Shown here: positions 43,195-54,052 of the stretch, one piece after another
Position numbering within the stretch: position 1 is the first letter of the stretch
How the letters are laid out: every line of letters begins with the position of its first letter
NCBI RefSeq assembly: GCF_014356525.2
Contig: NC_052506.1
Location: forward strand, 8,921,698 to 8,985,697
Origin: Nilaparvata lugens
Lineage: Eukaryota > Arthropoda > Insecta > Hemiptera > Delphacidae
Direction: 5' to 3'
Length of the DNA stretch: 64,000 bases
The notes under the pieces: model-generated
What the model saw: only the letters and a program-made list of their open reading frames with translations
Told to the model about the DNA's origin: nothing
Databases searched by the model: none
Position numbers and translations under genes: made by a program

Positions 43195-43932
43195 CTGTAA
43201 TCAATGTGAAATGTACTGTCAAAGATATTGAAATACAACGTCAAAACCTGGGAAATTTGTTGGCAAATTTCTGTGGACTGGTCTCCAAGATACAGACTTG
43301 TAAAAAGAAAGCTGGAAAACGCTGGCCTGTCTCAAGTGAGTCACAAGTAAAACAAGACAGAAAGATACTCGAGCATCCTTTCAGAGAAGCTAAAAAAGAA
43401 GCTGCAAGGGAGCAGGGTGGGATTCAGGAAGGACAAACTCGGTATAGAGAGCCGGTCAGAGTGCACTCGAGATCCTTCCAGTCCTCAATACCAAAGCAAG
43501 TAGACCGCATATCCTTGGCTATCAACCACTCATCACGGACCAAAGCAAAAGAAGAAAATCACGTGGGCAAGAATGTATTCTTGAAGTAGCAGGATAAATT
43601 GATAAGAATACATTATTGGTCTGTGTTTCATATTCAGAAACTGAGCTGCTATTCTATTCTTACATAAGATACCTCCAGAAGATACTAATGGTGATACTTC
43701 TTGCAACAACAGTGCTGAATTACAGAACATTGACCAATCAAACAAGAATTAATCCTAATTTTCCAATTGTTATTCCTTTTAAATGCTTCCAAGTTTGTAT
43801 AGATGTTGATGAAGATTCTACAACAGAGTATTGATGTATTGAATTGATGTATTCATTCTTAAATTATCCTTCAATTCTATTATTGAAGATTCAACAAATG
43901 TGTTACAAAGATCTTGGTGAATAGTTATTTTT
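43195..43932. other. Unique sequence with an unexplained open frame
   Basis: A plus-strand frame of 142 codons (43161-43589) starts inside M1 and runs through K/E/Q-rich sequence. I recognise no domain and think it is probably not a gene. Confidence 0.4.
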
Positions 43933-44045
43933 AAACGAAAATCCAATGTTAAATGCTGTAAACCACCCCGAAGACTTCTGCTACTGCAAATATTGACAAC
44001 AGGGTTAAAAGCTAGATGGAAATTACAGCATTTAACTTAGGACTC
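43933..44045 (-). mobile_element. Repeat F (SINE-like body), copy 3
   Basis: AAACCACCCCGAAGACTTCT, CAAATATTGACAACAGGGTT and AGCTAGATGGAAATTACAGC match the F body in reverse orientation. Confidence 0.65.
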
Positions 44046-44056
44046 AACTTAATAAT

Positions 44057-44787
44057 TATCCTATTATATTAAACGAGCAATTTCTGTATATATCTGGTTA
44101 TTTTTTTATCTGACTATTTTTATATCTGGTTATTTATGTTTTACGGATCTCGAAAACAGCTCTAACGATATTCACGAAGGTATCGTTACATAGTAGGTTT
44201 ATGATTTAGAGATTCGATTGCACTAGGTCTCATTCTTTGGAAAACTCGCTGAACGACATTAAAAGGATAATTCATCCTTGGAAAACAGATGATAATTTCG
44301 TCGTCTCTCGATAACAGAAGATGCGTGTGCCTGTGCGGGAGAGAGACAGAATTATTTCCAGCTGTGTAATCATAATCAATCAGCGAGAAATTTTATCTAG
44401 CTAAACAATTAAATCGATTTGATCAACATAATCTGATTTGTTGACATGACATGATAATCCTCCTAAACTAGAGTATATCATAATTTTCAAAGTTGATCAT
44501 TATTTGACAATTTCAAGTGATTAGTGAGTGTTATTTTGTTATTTAATTTGGTTTGTATATAATCTGAATTATAATTTTTTTGTTTTCAAATGTTTTAACA
44601 GAAAATTGAACCTTAATTCAAGTGTATGGAACATAACCTACTTTCTGGACAATTTATAGTGTATAAATCAAAATTCGGGAAAGAAACCGTTTTGGGCTGT
44701 GCTGTTAGTACTTCCCCAATCATTTTAAAGAATTGTGTTTGGTTTATCAAAAGTCAATAAATAAATAAGCTCGGTGCCCCGATATTT
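44057..44787 (+). mobile_element. Family A element, full length
   Basis: Starts TATCCTATTATATTAAACGA and ends AAGCTCGGTGCCCCGATATT. Contains GGATCTCGAAAACAGC, GGATAATTCATCCTTGG (a short palindrome), CGTCGTCTCTCGATAACAGA and the GTGTATGGAACATAACC block. No open frame is conserved between copies. Confidence 0.9.
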
Positions 44788-44799
44788 ATTCATGAATTG

Positions 44800-45345
44800 G
44801 CATTTGAATAAATCAAATTTCTCATCAATTTCCATCTGCAGATCATATTATTTTATTTCTTCTTCCAAGAATCAGCGTTATCTCAAGAATCACAAGTAAA
44901 ATTTAATGATTTCGACTAACAGAATGTATTTCAAATTGCTAGACGATGGAAAATTTTACAATTGGGGACAATTTTACAAAAGCTAGATGGAAATTACAGC
45001 ATTTAACTTAGGACTTAACTTGATAATAATTATTCATGAATAGGGATTTGAATAAATGAAATTTCTCATCAATTTCCATCTGCAGATCATATTATTTTAT
45101 TTCTTCTTCCAAGAAGGCAAACACAAAATTATCAAATTTTACTTGATAATAAATATTCATGAATCGGCATTTGAATAAATGAAATTTCTCATCAATTTCC
45201 ATCTGTAGATCTTGGTAACAATATTATTTTATTTCTTCCAAGAATCAGTGTTATTTCAACAATCAAACGTAAAATTAAAATTATTTCGACTGAAAGAATG
45301 TATTTCAAATTGCTATACGATGGAAAATTTCATAATTGGGGACTA
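44800..45345. repeat. Degenerate tandem repeat downstream of family A
   Basis: CATTTGAATAAAT-like, CTCATCAATTTCCATCTGCA and ATTATTTTATTTCTTC occur three times (about 44804, 45045, 45166), with AAGCTAGATGGAAATTACAG fragments of repeat F between them. Confidence 0.7.
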
Positions 45346-46267
45346 CCAGTTGAATAGATAAACATATTTTGGATTACTCAGCTAATAACCAGGAAATGCC
45401 ATCAGCATTGATCTGCAAGTTAACACAAACTACATAGTATAATGGTTGGACTAATTATTATTAGATCAGTATTGGAGCATTGCGTATTCATGTCTCATGT
45501 ATGGGCTCAATCAAGGCCACTGACATGATCCTCAGCCCTGTATGTCAATATGCAGTAGCCCTATAACTATATGCAGAACTTGGACGCGACATACACTGAG
45601 CAAACAGTTCGGATGAGGCCGCAAATGCTATTTGCCTGTTTGTGTCTCCAGCTCATTATGCAGACATATGTCCAGCAAACGACAAATCCATCTATGATAC
45701 TTTGATTAGCATACCCTAATTAATTATGTACTCAGCAATTATTGGCTAGAAAAGTGATTGACATCTTTCAAAATTCGATGAACACCACTTCATTGGAAAC
45801 AATTTTCAATAATATGCTTAATGGATACAGACAATTATTGGAATATGAGGAGCTTGAATTAAAAGAGGCAAACAAAATAAAAAACTTGAAAAAGTTCTAG
45901 ATCAAAATTGAAAAAAGTGTAAAATTCAAAAAATGCTGATACAGACTAGAGATCTCAATTCATATGAGAGCTTTTGTCCATACTTTTCTTCTATCTTATC
46001 TTTGTTCTTTCTTTTGGATAGACCATCTAGGGACCACAGTAATTCACCATTAATCATTATCATCAACGCCATCATCATTTTCATCATTAACGTTGGTCTC
46101 CCGCTTTCGTCTCCAACACTCTTTCATCCACGCACTCTGAGCGATTCGTCTTTCCAACGACCAAGTTTCAATTCTGGGTTCGTCTGGGAAAACATTAACT
46201 TACAGCTGATTACGTATCTATCTTATCTATTCTCTTTCCATGATTATATTTTCCATGGATTAATTAA
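45346..46267. other. Unique sequence, no gene recognised
   Basis: A 119-codon plus-strand frame at 45933-46292 has low-complexity hydrophobic stretches and no recognised motif. Confidence 0.4.
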
Positions 46268-47106
46268 CTTAACGCTCATTATTTTTATTTAATGATAAAC
46301 AGAACAGAATTCTCAGAATTGATCGTGTTCAAATTTCACAGCTGGCTATATGTCATCTTAAGAGTTTAGGGGTTGCGATGTTTTGATTTCCCATAGAATC
46401 ATTCGCTCACTTTTTTTATCCACAGACGACGGAAGTCTCAGCTGTTTCAGACAAGGATGAATTATCCCTTTAATGTCGTTCAGCGAGTTTTCCCAAGGAT
46501 GAGACCTAGTGCAATTGAATTTTTATATCATAAACCTACTATGTTCCAAATTTCGTGAAAATCGTTAGAGCCGTTTTCGAGATCCGTTAAACATAAATAA
46601 CCAGATATAAAAATAACCAGATATATAAATACAGAAATTGTTCACTCACTTTTTTACTATTCACAGCTGTTTCAGCCAAGGATGAATTATCTTTTTTAAG
46701 TCGTTCAGCGAGTTTTCCCAAGGATTAGACCTTGTGCAATCGAATCTTTATATCATAAACTACTTTGTTCCAAATTTCGTGAAAATCGTTAGAGCCGTTT
46801 TCGAGATCCGTTAAACATAAATAACCAGATATAAAAATAACCAGATACATAAATACAGAAATTGTTCACTCACTTTTTTACTATTCACAGCTGTTTCAGC
46901 CAAGGATGAATTATCTTTTTTAAGTCGTTCAGCGAGTTTTCCCAAGGATTAGACCTTGTGCAATCGAATCTTTATATCATAAACCTACTTTGTTCCAAAT
47001 TTCGTGAAAATCGTTAGAGCCGTTTTCGAGATCCGTTAAACATAAATAACCAGATATAAAAATAACCACATATATAAATACAGAAATTGCTCGCTTAATA
47101 AAATAG
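46268..47106 (-). mobile_element. Family A3 element, copy 2, with internal triplication
   Basis: The right-hand 224-bp segment (TTCACTCACTTTTTTACTAT through CAGATATAAAAATAACC to ACAGAAATTG) is present in tandem, starting at 46641 and 46865, plus a diverged first copy at about 46406. The right end is CTCGCTTAATAAAATAGGGT. Confidence 0.85.
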
Positions 47107-47640
47107 GGTATGGGGTTATCGAGAAATTCGACTATTAACTAGAAATTTGATCTTAGTTTATTTAGGATAGATTTTTCTAGTAACTTCTCAGTACTGAACT
47201 AATCTTGTCTATTCAAGTTTCAGGAGGTGGCAATTTGTACAAAAATTTTGCCATGAGCTACAAAACTTGGAGCGTTTCTTGATCATTTGCAATGAGAAGT
47301 TTTAAGATGTAGCATGAAAAATTGCAGGAGGAAGAATGGGAGAGATGAAATACAGGATATTCGTAGGATTTCAAGGAGAGGGAGAAGTAGAATACAGCAG
47401 AAATAAAGATGCAGGGAACGTTTTTATCAGAAATACTCAAACTTTGTACAATATTGATCAATTGCCAACAAAGGAGAACTGAATTTCAAGAAATATAGAA
47501 ATATAGGATTTCAAGAAATATAGAAGAGGGAGAAGTAGAATACAGCAGAAATAAAGATGCAGGAAACGTTTTTATCAGAAATACTCAAACTTTGCACAAT
47601 ATTGATCAATTGCCAACAAAGGAGAACTAGATCCTATGGT
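47107..47640. repeat. Local direct duplication (about 130 bp)
   Basis: GGAGAAGTAGAATACAGCAG followed by AAATAAAGATGCAGG, and GATCAATTGCCAACAAAGGA, occur at about 47381 and again at about 47529. The rest of the interval is unique. Confidence 0.8.
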
Positions 47641-48177
47641 CAGTACAACTAACCATGCTACAAATCGTCTGGAAAAATTCAATAGCTATTGTTTTCCTGC
47701 TCACATATATGATAAAAATACGCTACTGAAACATAAGCTCAGTTATAGAGCGTGGAACACAAGTGGAGGCTTAACGGAATCTCGATAACTCTTCTGTTAT
47801 CTGTAATACTAGGAGCAGGGGTCCTTCGCAGCAGAAGTTTTGCTATTGCTAGCCGTCTTCCAGCTGCCATAAAACGCTTTTATTTTCCATGTCTCGATTT
47901 TATGGGCAGAGTCCTCTCAGGAAGTGGTCGAACAACGGGGGTCGCCTCGCCTCGTTCCCGCTAAGTATTGAGCCACAAGTGTTTCATAAACGTCCTATTA
48001 CGCAATGCCTCGTCCCATACATTCCCGATGGCTCTATATTCAGCATTCACTTTCTACACAAGCTGAATGGAATCTTTCCAAGAAGAAAAAATGGGAGACC
48101 AGTGTGGAAATGAAAACAGTTATAGCAATCTCGAGGACCATTTATACATAGAGAGGATTGAATTTGAAGTGATGTGC
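47641..48177. other. Unique sequence, no gene recognised
   Basis: GC-richer around 47810-47990. Two overlapping short frames show no motif. Confidence 0.4.
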
Positions 48178-48278
48178 TTACTATAACCTCAGTGTCCGGT
48201 TTCCCATTAGGGAACTTTGGACTATATACGGCGAGGTGGAACTACCCTTGAGTCTCCCCACCATTAAAAGCCATACGC

Positions 48279-48338
<60 letters not shown>

Positions 48339-48358
48339 TAGTAATAATAATAATAGGG
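48178..48358 (+). mobile_element. LINE-like 3' fragment K, copy 2, with long (TAA)n tail
   Basis: GTGTCCGGTTTCCCATTAGG and AAGCCATACGC as at 14582, followed by about 75 bp of TAA repeat (48281-48357). The tail length suggests a later or better-preserved insertion than copy 1. Confidence 0.65.
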
Positions 48359-48644
48359 GAGGAATCGAGCTTATTTCAATTCCTTCATTAGCAACCTTAG
48401 AAGCCTCCATTAGAAGCCTTCAATTCCTTCATTCCAGTTAATTAGAAACTTGGATAAATTGATGGATTAGAAGAACCGATATTCAGCAACACTGGAAGAC
48501 CAAGCCTACAATGAAAATGTATTCAAAATTACGTGAAATATGGACGGAAGGATATCAACGGTTTTCACTACAGTTTCGTATTTCAAAATAGTGGCTCTTT
48601 TTATACAACTTTATAAATATAATTTCCCCATTCGAATTTATGGT
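48359..48644. other. No recognised feature
   Basis: Short AT-rich segment with a partial local repeat of TTCAATTCCTTCATT. Confidence 0.4.
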
Positions 48645-49334
48645 TATCATATTATATTGATCGAGCAATTACTGTATATATTTTTATATTTGGTTTATTT
48701 ATATTTATTTATGGTTATTTATGTCCAACGGATCTCGAAAACGGCTCCAACGGCTTTCACGAAATTTGGAACAAAGTGGGTTTATGATATAAAAATTCGA
48801 TTGCAATAGGTCTCATCCCTGGGAAAACTCGCTGAAGGACATGAAAAGTATAATTCATCCTTGGAAAAACAGATGATAATTTCGTCGTCTGTCGATAACA
48901 GAAGATGCGTGTGCCTGTGTGGGAGATCAGCTGTGTAATCGATCAGCTTACCGTATCGCGCGAGAAATCTAGAAATTTTAATAGACTCGATCAAAATAAT
49001 CCGATTTGTTGACATGACATGGTATATCATAATATTATTCAAAGTTAATCATTATTTCACAGTATTAAGTGATTAGTGAGTGTTATTTTGTTATTCAATT
49101 TGGTTTGTAAACAATCTAAATTAGAACTTTTTTGTTTTCGAATATTTGAACTGAAAATTGGACCTGAATTCAAGTGTATGGAATAAAACCTACTTTTTGG
49201 ATAGTGTATAAATCAGAATTCCTGGAAGAAACAGTTTTGGGCTGTGCCTGTTAGTCCTTCCCCAATCATTTTGAAGAATTGTGTTCTGTTTATCAATAAA
49301 TAAATAACGTGCGAAGCTCGGTGCCCCGATATTA
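48645..49334 (+). mobile_element. Family A element, full length
   Basis: Starts ATCATATTATATTGATCGAG and ends GTGCGAAGCTCGGTGCCCCGATATT, with a deletion of the CCTAAACTAGAG segment present in the copy at 44057. Confidence 0.88.
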
Positions 49335-49672
49335 GATTGATGATTACATCAAGTGTAAAGATAATAATGAATAAAATGTGTCGTAGTCATATTCACGGCA
49401 TACTAATGGAGAGTCACAATGGAGAGCATTGTGAGAGAGTCAAGTAAGTCAAGACTAAATTTAAGTTAAGTATAGAAAAATTGAATTTACCGTTTGATCA
49501 GTCTACAAGAGCGATTTTGTTGAATTGAACTATGTTGATTAGTCAATATCGATAGTTCAATACGGTTCAAATTTGAATATAGATTTCAAAAAAAGGAGGG
49601 AATGTCTTGTTCCATCAAGAACAACTGTTATGTGAATACTATAGTCATCTCACTTCAAATAACACTCTAAAT
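49335..49672. other. No recognised feature
   Basis: Unique AT-rich sequence. Confidence 0.4.
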
Positions 49673-49850
49673 CTGCGTTTACACCAAAGTTATTAATAAC
49701 CAAAATGTTAATAACTTAATCCTTATAGATTCTATTAGATTGAACATAACTTATCATAAACATGATAAGCATATGTGTTTGTCAAGTTCCGTTCAATTTA
49801 ATAGAATCTATAAGTTTAACATTTTGTTAATAACTTTGGTGTAAACGCAG
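49673..49850. mobile_element. MITE with CTGCGTTTACACCAAAGTTA termini
   Basis: CTGCGTTTACACCAAAGTTA and TAACTTTGGTGTAAACGCAG are perfect inverted termini. The inner part (TTATAGATTCTATTAGATTG, TTGTCAAGTTCCG) is related to the interior of family B. Confidence 0.85.
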
Positions 49851-49967
49851 CTTAAATAAGAGTGATTATTGCATATAGTGCAGATACTACTGTAAAAGAA
49901 AACACAAATAACTTTGAATGAAAAAGACTAAGAAATTGTCAAAAAACCACTGATTTATTGATAATTA

Positions 49968-50006
49968 GAAAGACCGGTTTCGGTTATTACACCATTGTCA
50001 AACTCT
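49968..50006 (-). ncRNA. Hammerhead-ribozyme-like motif, H2 left arm
   Basis: Minus strand: stem I AGAGU/UUUCU (terminal pair lost), UUGACAA plus U, GGU/ACC, GAA, AC-CG-GU, H17 = C. Confidence 0.52.
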
Positions 50007-50015
50007 GAGTTTATC

Positions 50016-50055
50016 AGAGATTGACAATGGTGTAATAACCGAAACCGGTCTTTCT
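50016..50055 (+). ncRNA. Hammerhead-ribozyme-like motif, H2 right arm
   Basis: Plus strand: AGAGA/UUUCU stem I, UUGACAA plus U, GGU/ACC stem II, GAA, AC-CG-GU, H17 = C at 50050. Confidence 0.57.
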
Positions 50056-50156
50056 AATTATCAATAAATCAGTGGTTTTTTGACAATTGAATAATTACCA
50101 CAATATCAACTTCTCAACTACACACACAAAAAAAAAGAAGAAAAACAAATAACTTT

Positions 50157-51295
50157 CAGTTCTGATTTTCGTTCGACCATCAAAGTAGTTATTCGTTGAG
50201 GACAACTACTGCAGGAGTAATGCTATGAATATAAAGATCTATCCCAGCAACTGCAGAGAGAAACAATATACGTAGCAGGGTTGTAACCGAGTGAGTAGTT
50301 TCCTTTCGAATTGAATTTCCTGAGAAGAGTTTCCTGTAGGGGAGGCTTGTGGTGCATGCGCCTGTGTCGACTTTGCCTTGGCCTCGACCAGTGATTTACA
50401 GGTCTTTTACGGCGAGAGGAGCACTACTTTAACGGCCAGGCAAGACGAAAACGATGTTTACGCATTTCAATGGCCGAACACAGCGCGTATTGAACAACGA
50501 CCTCTACAAAATAAACGATCGTCGCGAAAATAAATTTTTATAACGGTAAATAAATATTTAAACATGTCCAGTGGATGTTGAAAGAATTGTTGAGAGGTGG
50601 AGAAACGGATGAACACTGCAAGGAATAAGTAAACTAGGGGGACGTTGGTGTTCCAAGTCCACGTTTGGGGATACAGCATCACATAAACAACGAGTGAAGT
50701 GTGCAGGGGTGATTTTAATAGGGGTAACACGACTTTGTCGTGAACCCGGCACACGTTTATTAGCGAGGAAACGGAAAGGGCTGATCCTTTTTATCATGCA
50801 AATCTCCAGGCGAACCTTACCTCGACTCAATCTCATAGCAGCGTAATGAAATTCATCAATTATTAACACCTAAACTATGACAATTTTCATTAGCCAAAAC
50901 TTGTCCGGTAAAAGTCTCGTCACAAACTGGACCGTCCGGGTCCCACGTGATAAAAGTTTCAGTTTGACCAGTCACCAGTTTAGCTCTACGTATGCACTGC
51001 AGCATCGTCTCATGCATAGGCATTATGCGACTCGTAAAAGCAAACAAGTGAATGAAACACTTTTACAAGCTGCAACCTACGTGCATGGTCGCCTCCTTCG
51101 AAGCTCGACTACAATCTACATTTTATTTCTACTCCCTGATGTATTCAAGTTTACTTCCGGCTATGTTATCAATTCTTATCCCCGTGAAACTAAATTCCAC
51201 TCTTATAATAGCCAGGTGAGTTACAGTTTCCGTTTCAATCCAAATTACGAGTATCATGTTACTCATACTAGTAGTTCTGTGAACAGTAGGAAATA
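50157..51295. other. Unique, GC-richer sequence with long spurious-looking frames
   Basis: A 159-codon plus-strand frame (50877-51356) and minus-strand frames at 50467-51047 overlap. None carries a recognised motif, and the plus frame runs into an H1-like element. No repeat was detected in 50157-51260. Confidence 0.45.
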
Positions 51296-51391
51296 TAACA
51301 ATATTTCAACGACTAGTTTCGACCATAACTTAGGTCATTTTCAATTTGAAATTTAATCATAAAAACGTATTAATTTGTATAAAAGTAGCCC
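51296..51391 (-). mobile_element. H1-like element, truncated, with hammerhead-like motif
   Basis: The motif is followed by an AT-rich tail and AAAAGTAGCCC, as in other H1 elements, but the AGTACCC/GGGTACT arms are missing. A family C terminal scrap abuts the left side. Confidence 0.6.
51303..51352 (-). ncRNA. Hammerhead-ribozyme-like motif, independent H1 variant
   Basis: Minus strand: stem I AUUUCAA/UUGAAAU (seven pairs above one A-G mismatch), core UUGAAAA plus U, stem II GACC/GGUC, GAA, stem III AC-UA-GU, H17 = C. The stem sequences differ from all other copies yet still pair, which supports the structure. Confidence 0.6.
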
Positions 51392-51417
51392 ATAGTAGCC
51401 TATTTCACAGAGCGTTT

Positions 51418-51566
51418 TTACTTACCTTGCCCTATTACCATAGCTAAGGAAAGTATTGCTTTCCGAAAAAAATTAAGGTACCCCAATTTCTATATTTCTA
51501 TACGTTTCAAGGTCCCCTGAGTCCGAAAAAGTGGTTTTTGGGTATTGGTCTGTATGTGTGTGTGTG

Positions 51567-51600
<34 letters not shown>

Positions 51601-52255
51601 CTGTGTACACGATATCTCATCTCCCAATTAACGGAATGACTTGAAATTTGGAACTTGAGGTCCTTTCACTATAAGGATCCGACACGAACAATTTCGATCA
51701 AATGCAATTCAAGATGGCGGCTAAAATGGCGAAAATGTTGTCAAAAACAGGGTTTTTCGTGATTTTCTCGGAAACGGCTCCAGCGATTTTGATCAAATTC
51801 ATAACTAAAATATTCATTGATAAGCTCTATCAACTGCCACAAGTCCCATATCTGTAAAAATTTCAGGAGCTCCGCCCCATCAATGCAAAGTTCGATTTTA
51901 GATTACCAATTATCAGGCTTCAGATACAATTTAAACAGAAAAAATCAAGTGGAGTAGATTGAGCATAAAAATCTCTACAATTAATGTTCAGTAACATTTT
52001 CACCTAAAATTGAAAATAGACTCTAAAATTCGAGAAAAAGTGATTATTCAATTGCAAATTATTGTTGATTCTATTAAATCATTCACTATGAAGAGATAGC
52101 AGACCTCATGTGTGTCTCCAGCGTTATTGCCCTGTCACCAGCTGGCTCAAATCTTTGAATAGTAGACTTGAGATGCGCGGGAACACTAGCGTCAGGTGAT
52201 CAATTTTCATAACGGCAAGGAAAGTTGTGTGAGTGCGCCACACCAGATTTTCACT
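51418..52255. mobile_element. Non-autonomous element with TTTCCTTRCC-type ends
   Basis: The left side (CTTACCTTGCCCTATTACCA, CTAAGGAAAGTATTGCTTTC) and right side (GGCAAGGAAAGTTGTGTGAG, GCGCCACACCAGATTTT) are partly inverted. The interior has TCCAGCGATTTTGATCAAAT, AAGATGGCGGCTAAAATGGC and a (TG)n tract at 51557-51602. No coding frame. Boundaries are approximate. Confidence 0.55.
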
Positions 52256-52392
52256 CTAATATTGGCGTATGAAGGAGGCTCCTTTTTCCTTCCATATTAT
52301 CCTTGAAATGCAAAATTTCCAAAAACCTTGTATATACGTCGACGCGCAATTAAAAAAGGAACATACCTGTCAAATGTCATGAAAATGTATTA
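52247..52392 (-). mobile_element. Family C fragment, copy 5
   Basis: TTTTCACTCTAATATTGGCG to CCTGTCAAATGTCATGAAAA matches the central part of family C. Confidence 0.8.
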
Positions 52393-53012
52393 CTTTTCGT
52401 GATATACCGGCTAACTAAATAAAATTTCCAATCAAGTGAATTATATTGTGAGGCAGAAGATTTTAAATGCAATAAACAGGAATTTTACTTCAAGAATGGA
52501 ATAAGTGATTAAAATATTCCATCATTTGTACAATCCAGGTGAGTTTCAACTCATAAATTTCGAATCAATACTGATATACTTTACAAGAACGACGAATTAC
52601 AACTGAAGAATTGAGCAGAACCCTTTCATCAAGAAGCTTAAAGTTCGAAAATGAATGAAATTTGAGTGGGAGGACCAGGCACTGGCAACTCTTACTTGGA
52701 AAAGCTGCCATTGAAAAGATATTCTTTTCGACTCAATGTTTCTCTGTTCGCTTTTCAAAGTGCCGCTCTTTACTTGGAGTGGTCATTAACCCTTGTTCTA
52801 TCGTAAAGTACAGCCGCTCGTGCCTCACAATGACTGCCTCTCTCTCACTCCTGGTCACCAAACACCCATTCCTCTCCACTGACCTATTTCAAGTAGCTTG
52901 GTAGACTGAATTGTTGTTTAAAGACTCATACAATTAATTATTTTTCTACTGATATTATAATCACTCAAGTGATCAACTAATATTTTAAAATATGTCATAT
53001 AGAATTTTCACA
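52393..53012. other. No recognised feature
   Basis: Unique sequence; the 80-codon frame at 52662 has no motif. Confidence 0.4.
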
Positions 53013-53251
53013 CCTATTCTATTATAATTAAAAGAGCAATTTCTGTATATCTGTTTATATTTTCATATCTGGTTATTTATGTTCAACGGATCTCGAAAAC
53101 GGCTCTAACGATTTTCACGAAATTTGGTACATAGTAGGTTTATGATATAAAAATTCGATTGCACTAGGTCTCATCCCTGGGAAAACTCGCTGAAGGACAT
53201 GAAAAGGATAAAAATTATTCATCCTTGGAAAAACATATGATAATTTCGTCG

Positions 53252-53431
53252 AAATAGAAAGAAAAATAAAAATCTCAGTACCCTTTATGAATTATTTAAT
53301 CACAACATGTTTCGGACATTGATGCCAATTTCAAGTGAAACATGTTGCGATTAAATAATTCATAAAGGGTACTGAGATTTTTATTTTTCTTTCTATTTCT
53401 ATAAAAAGTAGCCCTATACAGAAAAGAGATA
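53252..53431 (-). mobile_element. H1 fold-back element, copy 4, with 13-bp target duplication
   Basis: GATAATTTCGTCG lies at 53239-53251 and 53432-53444, and is single in other family A copies. The arms CTCAGTACCCTTTATGAATT / AATTCATAAAGGGTACTGAG are near-perfect; the tail AAAAAGTAGCCC is on the right. Closely related to the copy at 22384. Confidence 0.92.
53298..53340 (-). ncRNA. Degenerate hammerhead-like motif, H1 copy 4
   Basis: GAAAC-AU-GU-U is kept, but the core reads UUGAAAU (A9 changed) and stem I is shortened, so this copy is predicted to be inactive. Confidence 0.45.
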
Positions 53432-54052
53432 GATAATTTCGTCGTCTGTCGAAACAGAAGATGCGTGTGTAGGAGAAAAACAGATTTATTTCCAGCTGTG
53501 TAATCAATCAGCGAGAAATATTATCTAGCTAGACAATTTAATCGACTTGATCAAAATAATATGATTTGTTGACATGACATGATAATCCTTTACTAGAGTA
53601 TATTACAATTTCCAAAGTTGATCATTATTTGACAATTTTAAGAGATTAGTAAGTGTTATTTTGTTATTCAATTTAGATTGTAAATAATCTAAATTAGAAC
53701 TTTTTTGTTTTAAAATGTTTGAACTGAAAATTGAACCTGAATTCAAGTGTATGGAACATAACCTACAATCTAAACTATTTATAGTGTATAAATCAAAATT
53801 CGGGAAAGAAACAGTTTGGGCTGTGCCTGTTAATCCTTCCCCAATGATTTTAAAGAATTGTGTTGGGTTTATTAATAGTCAAACGAATAACGAGCGAAGC
53901 TCGGTGCCCCGATATTCTTTTTGTGAAGTGACAAATATTGGCCTGATATTATGATAATTTTTGCATCGAAGAAAATGATGGATTAATCTTGAATATTAGA
54001 CAATTCAAACTTTCAGTGCAACTAAATTTTCGCCTGTTAGAAAGTGCTATAA

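Larger units (their letters stand above)
49916..50144. mobile_element. H2 fold-back element with 12-bp target duplication and two inverted ribozyme motifs
   Basis: ACAAATAACTTT flanks the insert at 49904-49915 and 50145-50156. Long arms (GAAATTGTCAAAAAACCACT / AGTGGTTTTTTGACAATT) enclose two hammerhead-like motifs in opposite orientation, separated by only about 10 bp. The tail CTTCTCAACTACACAC is on the right. Confidence 0.9.
53013..53917 (+). mobile_element. Family A element carrying an H1 insertion
   Basis: Starts TATTCTATTATAATTAAAAG and ends CGAGCGAAGCTCGGTGCCCC-GATATT. The host sequence GATAATTTCGTCG is duplicated around the H1 insert. A frame at 53715-53954 exists only in this copy. 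Confidence 0.9.

Noticed and set aside
43161..43589. 142-codon frame as a gene
   Set aside because: Its start lies inside the M1 MITE terminus, and the K/E/Q-rich translation has no recognised motif or homologous copy in the window.
45400..45640. Possible degenerate reverse-transcriptase fragment (SVLEHCVFMSHVWAQ-like translation)
   Set aside because: The resemblance is limited to a few residues with frameshifts around it; not enough to call.
50877..51356. 159-codon frame as a gene
   Set aside because: No recognised domain or initiation context, and the last third runs through a family C scrap and an H1-like element.
53298..53340. Active hammerhead at the H1 copy in the 53-kb family A element
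   Set aside because: The core A9 is mutated and stem I is shortened; kept only as a degenerate copy.
53715..53954. Frame in family A as a conserved element-encoded protein
   Set aside because: The equivalent region in the copies at 11256, 44057 and 48645 is frameshifted or stopped, so it is not under coding constraint.
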